A DNA stretch of 64,000 nucleotides from Bryopsis sp. KO-2023 (lineage: Eukaryota > Chlorophyta > Ulvophyceae > Bryopsidales > Bryopsidaceae), in the NCBI GenBank assembly GCA_030272585.1, contig BSYQ01000009.1, positions 248,001 through 312,000 on the forward strand, in the 5' to 3' direction. The translations under genes were made by a program, and so were the position numbers. Below, one piece after another: positions 37,108-47,371 of this stretch. The notes under the pieces were generated by a model. That model had not been told where the DNA came from, made no database searches, and worked only from the letters and a program-made list of their open reading frames with translations. Each line of letters opens with the position of its first letter. Positions within the stretch are counted from its first letter, which is position 1.

Positions 37108-39759
37108 ATGGCTGACCGTGAACACGCATTGGCAGTGCGCGAGCCTCAAGTTGAAGAGCCAGGGATTGAACCTGAGTTCGATGAGGAATTGCCTGACGCA
37201 CCCAATGTTGTGTATCAACAAATAAACGTCCAGAACATCCACAATGTCCAGCAAGCAGCTGTCGACATAGACATGGGAGCTGATGCGGAAGCCTTAAGAG
37301 AGGATGTGGATGCGGTCCATGACCGTGTGGACGATTTAGCCCACGGGCTAAGGGGTCACCTGCAGCAAGTTGACCAGACACTGGGGCAGAGGCTAGCCCA
37401 TACTGAGGCCTCTGTGTCGAACCAACTGGCTGGCGCATCAGAGGTGATCGGGCAGGCGCTGGAAACACAGCACCAGCATGCGCAACAGGTTGAGGCCACA
37501 CAGCATGCGGTGGTGTCGCAACAGCAGAAGCTGGATTCAGTAGCGGCTCAACATAGTCGATACGAGCAGAGGCTATTACGCCAAGATATCGACCATAGGA
37601 AAGAAAGAGCCGAGATCAAAGCTTCTGTGGATGCAATAACGAGGAGAATGGATGCCGCAGACATCTTAGCGGACTCTCGTTTTGCTGACCTAAAAGAAGC
37701 AACTGAAGCATCAGCACTTCAGTTAAAACAACTCTCCGAGTTATCCCTTGTTCAAGGGCGGAGAATTGAAGGCTTATTAGGAACTGTTGCGGATTCCAAC
37801 GAAAAAGTCGAACGGACTCTAGAATTGTTTCGGGAGTCCTTGCACAAACAAGGTGCTGAGGTGAAGCGTTTGCAGAGCTCAAGAGTAGCAATTCAAAAAG
37901 ATTTGATTGCCTTGGAGAAAAAGGCATCCAAGACCTGGGATCAGCAGCAAGATGCAGCTGATGTGGTTGCCTTAAGATTATCTGGCCTGGAACGAAGCAT
38001 GGAGGATGTGAGTGGCGGAAGTCAGAGTGCCCAAAGTGGAAGTGATGCTCGTGCAGTATCACCAGAGCGAGAAGAATCAACTTCTCCTGAGCCTGAGGAC
38101 TCAGCCTTTGGGATGCCGCTGCCGAAGAAATCAGTAAAGCAGTTGGCTGCATCATGGCCGCCACTGGACCAGAGCTTCGCGGTAGGAATGGTTGGGGCAG
38201 GAACCTCAACAATACCGGCTCCTCCAGCAGTACAGGTCGAGGAGGGTGAAATTGTTGCTGCAGAAGCACCACCATGCACTGCAGTGGACAGCGCACCAGA
38301 CGCTGATTTCACATTCCCTCAATTGATACCTCCAAGTACAAGAGCTCAGCCTGGAGTACGCATCTCAGAACCCGACTCTGCCGATGGATCACGTAGACCC
38401 ACACGAACTAACCCAAGAGTTCTCTCCTCAGCAGAAGTGTTATATCAAATTGACCTTGAGCGTGCTAAGGCACAGGTCAGAGAAGAGAAAGGAAAAGAAC
38501 CCATGCAGATCCCCACACGTACTGGAAGATTGGGACTTGGGTTAAGTGCTTTGGGAGCAAGGGTAGAAAATAATCCCTTTGCTGCACTTGGTTCATATGA
38601 GTCTACTGGTGGACCCAGTCGAGTTCCTCGCATGCGAGATAACTTTGGAGACCCTGGTGATGACGACCCAGATGATGATGGCGGTGATGATTACCGCGAC
38701 AGACGAAACCGCCCACCTTCCCGCATTCCAGGTGCGCCTGATGGCGGAGGTGGTGGCGGCGGTGGAGATGGTGGAGGCGGTGGACCTCCCGGTGGACCTC
38801 CTGGTGGAGGTGGAGGTGGAGGTGGCGCTGGACCAGCAGGGCCAGGACCTCCTAGGCAAGGACAGTGGTTGCCTAGCACCGTCAAGTTGCAAATGCCTCG
38901 CGCATTTAACGGAAGTGGAGAACCAAAAGCCCGTAAATGGCAAGTGCTCATGACGCGGTACTTGAGAACCTGCGGAGTGCATGAAGCACAGTGGCAATCG
39001 ATTATGGCCACTAACCTTTATGGGGCTGCCTCGGATTGGTTAACGATGCAAGAGTTGAAAATTCACCGAGGTGAAAGACCACCCTTCCGTGACTGGATGG
39101 ACTTCATGGATGGCTTAGCTACAGCTTTCGAATTCTCTAGTGATCGAGATGAAGCGTGGCGTGACCTCCACAAACTCAAGCAGACTGGAACCGTGAAACA
39201 GTTCGTTAAAGAGTTTCAGCGGTTAGTCTTGAGGATTCCAGACCTCGAAGAGGATCACCAGTATTTGCTCTTCGTGGATGGACTTAAAAGTGAAGTTCAG
39301 AAGTTAGTCGCAGCAACGGTACCTCGCGATGTCGAGGCCGCCATCATATCCGCCGAACGATTGGAAGCCCTTGGAGTTGGAACACAAGGCCAAGGAGGGC
39401 AAACCAATCAGAAAAAGAAAGGAGTCTGGCGTGGTGGAAGAAAGAAGAAAGGCCAGAATCAGGGTCAGCAGCAGCAGAACCCTACACCACCAGCCCAAGC
39501 ACCACCACAAGCTGCCGCAGGAGTGCAACAGCAGCAGCAACAGCAACAAGGACGAGGAGGAGGACGTGGTGGTGGTGGTGGACGTGGACGCGGTGGTGGT
39601 AACCGTGGAAGAGGACAAGCCAATCAGGGAAGACAGAACCCCCAGGGGGGAGGGGGATATAATTGTTATCTTTGTGGAAAGAAGGGTCACCCTGTGAGGC
39701 AATGTCCTAGATTGGAGGAGGTGAAAAACCTCCCCGATGTAAAAAAAATGTTAAACTGA
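37108..39759 (+). CDS. gag: Family A Gag, copy 3
   Basis: Protein identical to copy 1. Confidence 0.95.
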   Translation: MADREHALAVREPQVEEPGIEPEFDEELPDAPNVVYQQINVQNIHNVQQAAVDIDMGADAEALREDVDAVHDRVDDLAHGLRGHLQQVDQTLGQRLAHTEASVSNQLAGASEVIGQALETQHQHAQQVEATQHAVVSQQQKLDSVAAQHSRYEQRLLRQDIDHRKERAEIKASVDAITRRMDAADILADSRFADLKEATEASALQLKQLSELSLVQGRRIEGLLGTVADSNEKVERTLELFRESLHKQGAEVKRLQSSRVAIQKDLIALEKKASKTWDQQQDAADVVALRLSGLERSMEDVSGGSQSAQSGSDARAVSPEREESTSPEPEDSAFGMPLPKKSVKQLAASWPPLDQSFAVGMVGAGTSTIPAPPAVQVEEGEIVAAEAPPCTAVDSAPDADFTFPQLIPPSTRAQPGVRISEPDSADGSRRPTRTNPRVLSSAEVLYQIDLERAKAQVREEKGKEPMQIPTRTGRLGLGLSALGARVENNPFAALGSYESTGGPSRVPRMRDNFGDPGDDDPDDDGGDDYRDRRNRPPSRIPGAPDGGGGGGGGDGGGGGPPGGPPGGGGGGGGAGPAGPGPPRQGQWLPSTVKLQMPRAFNGSGEPKARKWQVLMTRYLRTCGVHEAQWQSIMATNLYGAASDWLTMQELKIHRGERPPFRDWMDFMDGLATAFEFSSDRDEAWRDLHKLKQTGTVKQFVKEFQRLVLRIPDLEEDHQYLLFVDGLKSEVQKLVAATVPRDVEAAIISAERLEALGVGTQGQGGQTNQKKKGVWRGGRKKKGQNQGQQQQNPTPPAQAPPQAAAGVQQQQQQQQGRGGGRGGGGGRGRGGGNRGRGQANQGRQNPQGGGGYNCYLCGKKGHPVRQCPRLEEVKNLPDVKKMLN

Positions 39760-40016
39760 CCGCCAGGCAGGAAACTGCTTCGTCTGAGCCTGGCCGACGC
39801 AAACGTCGTAAGCGAAACAGAGTTCGTAGGCGGCGTAGGAAGCATAGATCAAAAGTAGGTGCCTCGAAAAAGGTTAAAAGTACTCACAGCGGAAAACCTG
39901 AGGAGCGGACTAGTACACCGCGTGAAGAGAGAACAGAGACACTCTCCACATCTACCCAATCGGCACATGACAACTGCGATTGGAAAAATGAACAGAAGGA
40001 AAGCACACCGGATGAG

Positions 40017-43000
40017 ATGGACGCGCCTCATGCGTCATCTGCATCTCTTCCCTCTGTTAGTGAATCTGTGGGCTCATTGGAGTCGCAGAGTAGTCTACAG
40101 GAGTCCCTGCCTGCAGACGTAGACGATAGTGGGTCAGAAACAACCCAGCGGTCTACCACAGAGCGAGTTAATGTGTCAGAAGTTCGATCAACTTCGTCAA
40201 CCAAGGGTGACACATGCCCTCTGTTAAAAATTCAAGAAGTGCCTGTGAGAGGGTACGAAGTAAAAGCACGGATCAAGACCACGGACCTTTATGCATTCAT
40301 TGATTGTGGAAGTACCGCAAACTATATCAATGATAAGGTAGCGCGTGATCTCGGGTTGTCGATTACACCAAGCTCAAAGAGAGCAATGTTGGCAAACGGA
40401 GATATTAAAGAACTGGCTGGCAGCTGTAACAACCTCCGAGTAAAGATAGGAGGGCTAAAGTGCAAAATGAAAGCGGATTTGTTCCCAGACCTTGGTTATG
40501 ACCTAATATTGGGCATGCCTTGGTTGCAGAAAGAAAACCCCCGCATAGACTTTCAGCAAAATGAGATTTCAGTTTGCAAAAACAGCCAAGTGTTTCATCT
40601 CCCGTTGCGTCATCCAACCCAAGAGAGTATTGAACCTGAACGAAAAGTACAATCGATACTGCAAGAAGTGCCAGTGACTGAGTGTTCAGCTAAACGAATG
40701 ATGCGTCATCTCAAAACAGAGACAGCATTCATGGTTGTAGTGCAAGAATCTGAAGAGAAAGCTTTAGGCCAACATGAATTGCCTGACGCAATAGAGCGAA
40801 CACAGCCATTCAACACTGAGGATGAGATTGGCAAACTTATTCGTTCAGACACCCCTGCCGAAATTAAAAAGGTGGTAGAAACACACCGTGGTGTGTTCCC
40901 TCGGGATTTACCCCCAGGGATCCCTCCGAAGAGAAAAGGTCATGAGTTTAAGATAGACCTGGAGGATCCAACACCTATCCATCGTCCAATATACAAGCTT
41001 TCACCAGCAGAGCTGGATGAAGTGAAAGCACAAGTGGACTACCTTCTGGAACAGAAGAAAATCAAACCATCCGAGTCCCCTTGGGGCGCGCCAATCCTGT
41101 TTGTACCGAAAAAGGATGGAGGCTTAAGGATGTGTGTGGATTACAGGTGGATCAATAAGGTGACGGTGAAAAACCGATATCCTTTACCCCTGCCAGAAGA
41201 ATTGATGGATAGAGTGTTCAAAGCCAAAGTGTTCTCAAAGTTAGATCTGCGATCAGGCTATTGGCAATTTCCAGTAAGGCCATCTGATACAGATAAAACA
41301 GCGTTCCGCACGAGATACGGTCACTTTGAGTTTTTGGTAGCGCCTTTTGGGCTAACCAATTGCCCAGCGCAATTCCAAACTCTAGTGCAAGACCTACTCG
41401 CAGAGTTTTTAGATGATTTTGTTGTTGTCTTTATCGATGACATACTCATCTTCTCTGAAAACATGGAACAGCATGCCGAACACTTAGAGAAAGTCCTGTC
41501 GCGACTAGCAGAATATCAGCTTTTTGCTAAGGCAAGTAAAAGTGAGCTGGCTGTCGCAACAGTAGACTATCTTGGCTACCGCATTAGCGGAAGTGGGTTA
41601 AAACCACAGGAACAAAAAGTGAAGGCAGTGAAGGAGTGGAAGGAACTACAGAGTGTTAGTGATGTACGTAGCTTCCTTGGAATGGTTTCATACTACAGGA
41701 AATTCATTCCCCAGTTTGCACATGTTGCTGGACCACTCCATGACTTAGTGAAAAAAGACCATCCCTGGAGATGGGGACAGGTTGAGCGTGGCGCATTCAA
41801 TGAACTGAAAAAGCGTTTAAGTCAAGCTCCCGTCCTTATTTTTCCAGATGCGTCACTGCCTTACACTGTGATCACTGATGCGTCGAATGAGGCCATCGGT
41901 GCCGTGTTAACACAGGATCACGGAGAGGGACTACAGCCAATAGCTTACCTCTCACGTAGATTCAAGCCTGCCGAGCTTAACTATGCACCATACGACAAAG
42001 AGTTGTGTGCAATATGTTATGCGATGGTGCAGTGGAGACATTATCTAGAAGGTTGTGCGGGTGGAGTAACAGTGTTCACTGACCACCAACCTCTGACGCA
42101 TATTCTGTCGCAGAGGAACCTTTCTAGAACCCAAGCAAGATGGCTTGAGGCGGGGTACCTGACTTCGATCAACCCCAAGATCTCCTATATCAAAGGCAAG
42201 GCTAATGTGTTAGCAGATGCTCTCTCCCGCAGTGTTCCTAAGCCCGTGGAAACTGCGATGAACATTTCCACTTGGCAAGTGCATCAAGCAAGCCAAGACG
42301 AGTGGAAACAAGCCCTCCAAGCTGATAACTCCTTGGTGAAGATATTGCGGAAGCTTGAGAGTGGCGAGGAAGTTGAGGGATATTTCCTCAGAGAGGGAAT
42401 ACTCTGGACGGTCCCAAAGAGAGGATTAGTCGAGAAAGTGGTGGTTCCTAAAGGCCAGCGCAATAAGATTATGAAGGAGTGCCATGAGACACCTTCAGCA
42501 GGCCATACAGGACCAGCGCGAACAGGAGAAATCCTAGCGCGGCGATATTGGTGGAAGGGGTGGATGAATGAGTTGAAGGCATTTGTGCGCGAATGCCCTG
42601 TGTGCCAACAAATAAAGGCTGACACACAGAAGCCTATGGGCTTACTTCAACCCCTGCCAATACCTGAGCGGAAGTGGGAGCAGATTACCACTGACTTGGT
42701 GACAGATCTACCAGCATCCAATGGGTTTAGTGCTGTAGCTGTCTTTGTCGATAGACTTACCAAGTTTGTGCATTTCGCCCCATGTACTAAAGAGATTACC
42801 GCTGCAGGATACGCCCAACTTTTTATCGAACATGTTTACCGCAACCATGGCCTACCTAAAGTGATTGTGTCTGATAGAGACCCTCGCTTTACCAGCAAGT
42901 TCTGGCAGACGCTTTTTAAAGCTCTGGGTACAGAGATTCGTATGAGTACAGCTTACCACCCTCAGACGGATGGGCAGAGTGAGGTTACCATACGTACTCT

Positions 43001-43757
43001 GGAAAATTTTCTAAGGCCATATGCTGAGAGGTATCCCCATAAGTGGGTTGAGTATTTACCTACAGCAGAGTTTGCAGCAAACAATGCAGTGAATGCGAGT
43101 ACAGGGTTCGCACCTGCATACTTGATGTATGGATACCATCCAGAAACACCAAACATTGGTGGGACGGCAACGCAATTTCAAGTGGAAGCAGTTAAGACAA
43201 TGGTAGCACGGATGGCACAGGACTTAGATACCGCAAAAGCATATTACTCTAGAGCGCAACACAGAATGTGTGTGAGTGCAAACAAGAAGAGGAAAGATAT
43301 TGCTTTTGAGAAAGGGGATAAAGTCCTGATAAAAAGCCGTTTTATTCCGTTGGCTGCTTTGAACAAAGTGAGTCCAAAACTGCGCCGTCGATTTGTGGGT
43401 CCCTTTGAAATTGTGGAGAAAATATCAAAGGTGGCTTACAGAGTTCAACTTCCGGAAACATGGCTCATTCACCCAGTGTTTCATGTTTCTAAGTTCAAGC
43501 GTTATCACGCCTCGAGTGATAACAGCAGGCAGATACAACCTCCAGAAGGAGAGTTGATTGGTAGCGAAGTAGAGTATGAGGTCGAAAATATCCTAAGGGC
43601 TAGAGGTAAACGCAATCGTGAATACCTAGTGCTGTGGAAAGGATACGATCTACTTGACGCTACTTGGGAACCTGAAGCTAATCTGGTTAACGCACCAGAT
43701 ATACTTCGCGCATTTAAAGAGAAAGAAAGAAAAGAGTTGCAGAAAGGAAGAGAATAG
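40017..43757 (+). CDS. pol: Family A Pol, copy 3
   Basis: Protein identical to copy 1. Confidence 0.95.
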   Translation: MDAPHASSASLPSVSESVGSLESQSSLQESLPADVDDSGSETTQRSTTERVNVSEVRSTSSTKGDTCPLLKIQEVPVRGYEVKARIKTTDLYAFIDCGSTANYINDKVARDLGLSITPSSKRAMLANGDIKELAGSCNNLRVKIGGLKCKMKADLFPDLGYDLILGMPWLQKENPRIDFQQNEISVCKNSQVFHLPLRHPTQESIEPERKVQSILQEVPVTECSAKRMMRHLKTETAFMVVVQESEEKALGQHELPDAIERTQPFNTEDEIGKLIRSDTPAEIKKVVETHRGVFPRDLPPGIPPKRKGHEFKIDLEDPTPIHRPIYKLSPAELDEVKAQVDYLLEQKKIKPSESPWGAPILFVPKKDGGLRMCVDYRWINKVTVKNRYPLPLPEELMDRVFKAKVFSKLDLRSGYWQFPVRPSDTDKTAFRTRYGHFEFLVAPFGLTNCPAQFQTLVQDLLAEFLDDFVVVFIDDILIFSENMEQHAEHLEKVLSRLAEYQLFAKASKSELAVATVDYLGYRISGSGLKPQEQKVKAVKEWKELQSVSDVRSFLGMVSYYRKFIPQFAHVAGPLHDLVKKDHPWRWGQVERGAFNELKKRLSQAPVLIFPDASLPYTVITDASNEAIGAVLTQDHGEGLQPIAYLSRRFKPAELNYAPYDKELCAICYAMVQWRHYLEGCAGGVTVFTDHQPLTHILSQRNLSRTQARWLEAGYLTSINPKISYIKGKANVLADALSRSVPKPVETAMNISTWQVHQASQDEWKQALQADNSLVKILRKLESGEEVEGYFLREGILWTVPKRGLVEKVVVPKGQRNKIMKECHETPSAGHTGPARTGEILARRYWWKGWMNELKAFVRECPVCQQIKADTQKPMGLLQPLPIPERKWEQITTDLVTDLPASNGFSAVAVFVDRLTKFVHFAPCTKEITAAGYAQLFIEHVYRNHGLPKVIVSDRDPRFTSKFWQTLFKALGTEIRMSTAYHPQTDGQSEVTIRTLENFLRPYAERYPHKWVEYLPTAEFAANNAVNASTGFAPAYLMYGYHPETPNIGGTATQFQVEAVKTMVARMAQDLDTAKAYYSRAQHRMCVSANKKRKDIAFEKGDKVLIKSRFIPLAALNKVSPKLRRRFVGPFEIVEKISKVAYRVQLPETWLIHPVFHVSKFKRYHASSDNSRQIQPPEGELIGSEVEYEVENILRARGKRNREYLVLWKGYDLLDATWEPEANLVNAPDILRAFKEKERKELQKGRE

Positions 43758-44205
43758 GGAAGCAGAGTGTTTGATGGCTAAGGTGGAACTCCTTATCGCA
43801 AGGGGGCGCGAAAAAGGATACCTTAGAAAAACTCTGTCGACTTCCAAACCAACTCTTTAACTTTAATGCGTTAGGTGCCTAAGTTATTTGGCTGGCGCAG
43901 TAAGTGTAGCTTCAGTAGTACTTTAGAAACCGGGCAAACGATGTCACATTCGAGATAGTGTGGTTGTTCCGAGAAAACCCCTATCAAGTGACGTGTTGAG
44001 GTGGTCTTGACGAGACTCCAACCGAGCAAAACGTTGGTGTCTCACCCCAATAACCCAACGAGGAAAGTGTACGAGTCACCCAGCCTTATAAGCGCAGCCC
44101 TCGAACCATTTTGCCCTAGTGTTTGTGTAAACGGAGCGAGCTCCTGAGTAAAAAAAGTCTAAAGACGCACAAACCGTTGTTATTTCTTTCTTTCCGACAA
44201 ACATA

Positions 44206-46020
44206 ATGGCTGCCGATACACCCGCCGCAATTATTGCGAGCTTGGAAGCGGAGGTAGCTCAAAAAGAAGAAGAGCTGCAGCACTTTACGTCGACCGCAGA
44301 AGAAGTGCTGCAGAACAATGAGGCCTTAACCCGGCAGCTCTCAGAGTTGAGTGACCGGACGAAAGCAGCTGAGGCTGCGAAGGAGGCAGCGGAGAAAGCC
44401 AAGGAAAAGGCGGAGGCGGAAAAGAAAGAAGCGGAGGACAAGACCAAGGTCTTGGAAGAAAAATTGGAAGCCATGAAGCTGAAAAAGCAAAGGTTCCAAT
44501 CTCACATGATGGCTAACCATCGTGAGAATGACCTCCGTAAACAAGCTCTCGGGGGAATGGTGGATCGATTTACCGCGGTAGAGGAAACGCTGCAGCGAGC
44601 TGTAGCAACCGCGTGGAGTGCAGCAGCCAACAACCTTAAGAAGGAATTGGCAGAACAAGAGCTGCAGATCGATTTGCTGGGAGAGTCCCTCAGAGACGGC
44701 TCTGAAAAACTTCAAGTGCAGAGCGAAACAACGGACAAGATGCTGCGTTTGAACCCGGCGGTACCAGCACCACGGGTACGCGAAGAACTGGATCGCCAAG
44801 TCCAAGTTCTGTTGTCAAACGCAACACTTGATCTGGAACCGTCCAAGGACGATGATGCGGGAGGCTCAAGCAAGGGCAAAGGAAAAGGGAAAAACAAACG
44901 CCCAAGCTCGCCGTGTAGGGATGAAGATCCACACGGAAAGAGAAGGCGAGAGGACGGTGACGATGAAGGTGGTGAGCCACCGAGGGATCGTATGCCTGGA
45001 GATGCAGCAAGAGCCAACTTGTTACTCAAGTTAAAGGCTGCCGCATTAAAGACTCCAGCACCCTCACAACCAGCGCCAACAGTTCAGACTCCCGGAGATG
45101 AGGCTACCGCAATAGCACCGGGGGAGGACTTATTCGACATGAGAGAGGAGGAGCTTTTGGACTTGGAGTTTAACGAAGAAATTGACTTCGGCAGTCCACC
45201 TCCTAGGCTCGAAGGTCCTAGTTCTGAACTGGAGGACGGGGAAATAAGGAATGATGAAGGGCCAAGCCAGGTGACAGAGGTTCAGCGTGCGGTTCATCCA
45301 CCGTTGGAGTTAGCTCCAACAGAAGCAGCACTTCGGGCTTTCCGAGAAAAGGTTAAGCTCAGAAGACTAAGGGCGGCTGCTCAGGACAAAGTGGATGCTG
45401 CACCCAGCGAAGTGAACCTGTCACGGGAGGATATCGAGGAGGCTTGCAACCCCATCACTGCGTCAGAGAAATGGCCGAAGGTCCAATATACTAACCCCAG
45501 GGACCGAGCCTTGCAAAATTACCGCGGCAACCGGCACTTTCACGAGTTGCCCATGTGCATTTGGTGCGGGAGAAGCCCAATGCAAGCAAGTGCTCAGCGG
45601 CTGACGCAGAAGAAGTATTCCGTCCTTCCTTGTGGGTATCACCTCGTGTGTGATGCTCATTGGTTGGCATACTCGATGCTGGGGCGCATCGTCACGGCGG
45701 TCCAAAAAGTCGCGGAAGTGGACAACAAGTCCATCGCCACCGTCTCCCCATTCTCTCTACCTGCCCATATGTTGAAGCTGACACGCTCGACGTTCGAAGA
45801 AGTCCCTCCGTTCCCGGCTGAGCACGAGAAGTTGCCACACTGCAACATGTGTGTGAAGCGGCAGCTCAAGGTGTCCGGCATCACAAGGGATCTGCCATTC
45901 CTAAAGTCCAAGAGGGTGGCTGCCGCATTTGATCCCTGTGTCCGGTATCGTGCAGTGCAGCAAGCGCATGCGCAGGAGCAGCATGCTATCCAGCAAGCGC
46001 AAGCGCAGGAACAGCGTTAA
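44206..46020 (+). CDS. ORF3 accessory protein, copy 3
   Basis: Protein identical to copy 1. The TATA-like box lies at the same distance upstream. Confidence 0.85.
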   Translation: MAADTPAAIIASLEAEVAQKEEELQHFTSTAEEVLQNNEALTRQLSELSDRTKAAEAAKEAAEKAKEKAEAEKKEAEDKTKVLEEKLEAMKLKKQRFQSHMMANHRENDLRKQALGGMVDRFTAVEETLQRAVATAWSAAANNLKKELAEQELQIDLLGESLRDGSEKLQVQSETTDKMLRLNPAVPAPRVREELDRQVQVLLSNATLDLEPSKDDDAGGSSKGKGKGKNKRPSSPCRDEDPHGKRRREDGDDEGGEPPRDRMPGDAARANLLLKLKAAALKTPAPSQPAPTVQTPGDEATAIAPGEDLFDMREEELLDLEFNEEIDFGSPPPRLEGPSSELEDGEIRNDEGPSQVTEVQRAVHPPLELAPTEAALRAFREKVKLRRLRAAAQDKVDAAPSEVNLSREDIEEACNPITASEKWPKVQYTNPRDRALQNYRGNRHFHELPMCIWCGRSPMQASAQRLTQKKYSVLPCGYHLVCDAHWLAYSMLGRIVTAVQKVAEVDNKSIATVSPFSLPAHMLKLTRSTFEEVPPFPAEHEKLPHCNMCVKRQLKVSGITRDLPFLKSKRVAAAFDPCVRYRAVQQAHAQEQHAIQQAQAQEQR

Positions 46021-46215
46021 GGAGGAGGGAAAAGGAGTTATCGTCGACCAAGTGTGTGCGTGCAGCAGCTGTCAGAGACGTCAGAGCAAGAGACAGGTCC
46101 AAGACAGTTGGGTGTGGGTATGGGAGTGGGTGAGTTTTGTGTTTGTGTTTTTGTGTTTTTGTTTTTCTTTGTGTTTTGGTGTGCGTGGGCGCCCACTTTT
46201 TGCGGGGGGGGCGTA

Positions 46216-46633
46216 TGTTAGTCTTTTAGCGCTATACGAGGTAGTTTGGGATAGAGCCGAGGGTGGCTGACGCATGTGGGTTCACGAGTAAGACAGATTA
46301 GACCCAGAGTTTGGGGCATGCGTCAGCGTACTACACTTAGGGGTACTTAAGAGGCCCACTCGTTGTTTTGACGTTCACTTTATTTTGTAAGAACTCGGGA
46401 TTCGTGGGATTGGTGTGTTCCCGCTTGTGTGTGTGTTTGTGTGTGTGTGTTAAGTGTTTGCCTGACGCAATCACTTCCCAACCCAAGTGCTCTAGTAGCG
46501 TTCACAACCGCGCTAGCTAGAGAGTTGTCTAAACCAACAAACCCCACAAGTATACTTGCGTTAGCCAGCAAGTTATCACGAATCCAACCAACACAGCCGA
46601 CCACTATTGCGTCACCCACAAGCTTCACTATCA
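46216..46633 (+). repeat. Family A 3' LTR, copy 3
   Basis: 418 bp, followed by TCGTC. Confidence 0.95.
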
Positions 46634-46808
46634 TCGTCCCTGAGCGTCTCAAGAAACAACCCCACGTACCAAGTCTCACCCAAACGAAAATGGAAAGTAT
46701 CACCCCAAAAAAACCCAAGCGACTAGCGTCAGAAGACCCCCCTTGCGTATAAAGAGAAAACCACTGCGGCCCCATGTTTATTAGAAGACCAAAAGGACCT
46801 TGAACTGC
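46634..46808. repeat. Inter-element spacer 3 (175 bp)
   Basis: Same as spacer 1. Confidence 0.93.
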
Positions 46809-47226
46809 TGTTAGTCTTTTAGCGCTATACGAGGTAGTTTGGGATAGAGCCGAGGGTGGCTGACGCATGTGGGTTCACGAGTAAGACAGATTAGACCCAG
46901 AGTTTGGGGCATGCGTCAGCGTACTACACTTAGGGGTACTTAAGAGGCCCACTCGTTGTTTTGACGTTCACTTTATTTTGTAAGAACTCGGGATTCGTGG
47001 GATTGGTGTGTTCCCGCTTGTGTGTGTGTTTGTGTGTGTGTGTTAAGTGTTTGCCTGACGCAATCACTTCCCAACCCAAGTGCTCTAGTAGCGTTCACAA
47101 CCGCGCTAGCTAGAGAGTTGTCTAAACCAACAAACCCCACAAGTATACTTGCGTTAGCCAGCAAGTTATCACGAATCCAACCAACACAGCCGACCACTAT
47201 TGCGTCACCCACAAGCTTCACTATCA
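46809..47226 (+). repeat. Family A 5' LTR, copy 4
   Basis: 418 bp. The primer site follows at 47229-47240. Confidence 0.95.
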
Positions 47227-47371
47227 ATTGGTTTCGGAGCAAGGCAAGAACTTTAAGTTCTTGAGATCGAAACTTGTGAACGTGGCGCAACAAACGTTTT
47301 TGTTTGTTTGTTTGGTAGAGAGAAACTCCAACCGTGGTTGTTGAGTACTCCCAAATAGTGGCTGAGAGACC

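Larger units (their letters stand above)
36545..46633 (+). mobile_element. Family A element, array copy 3 (looks whole)
   Basis: LTRs at 36545-36962 and 46216-46633. Flanks ACTGC and TCGTC, as for copy 2. Confidence 0.95.
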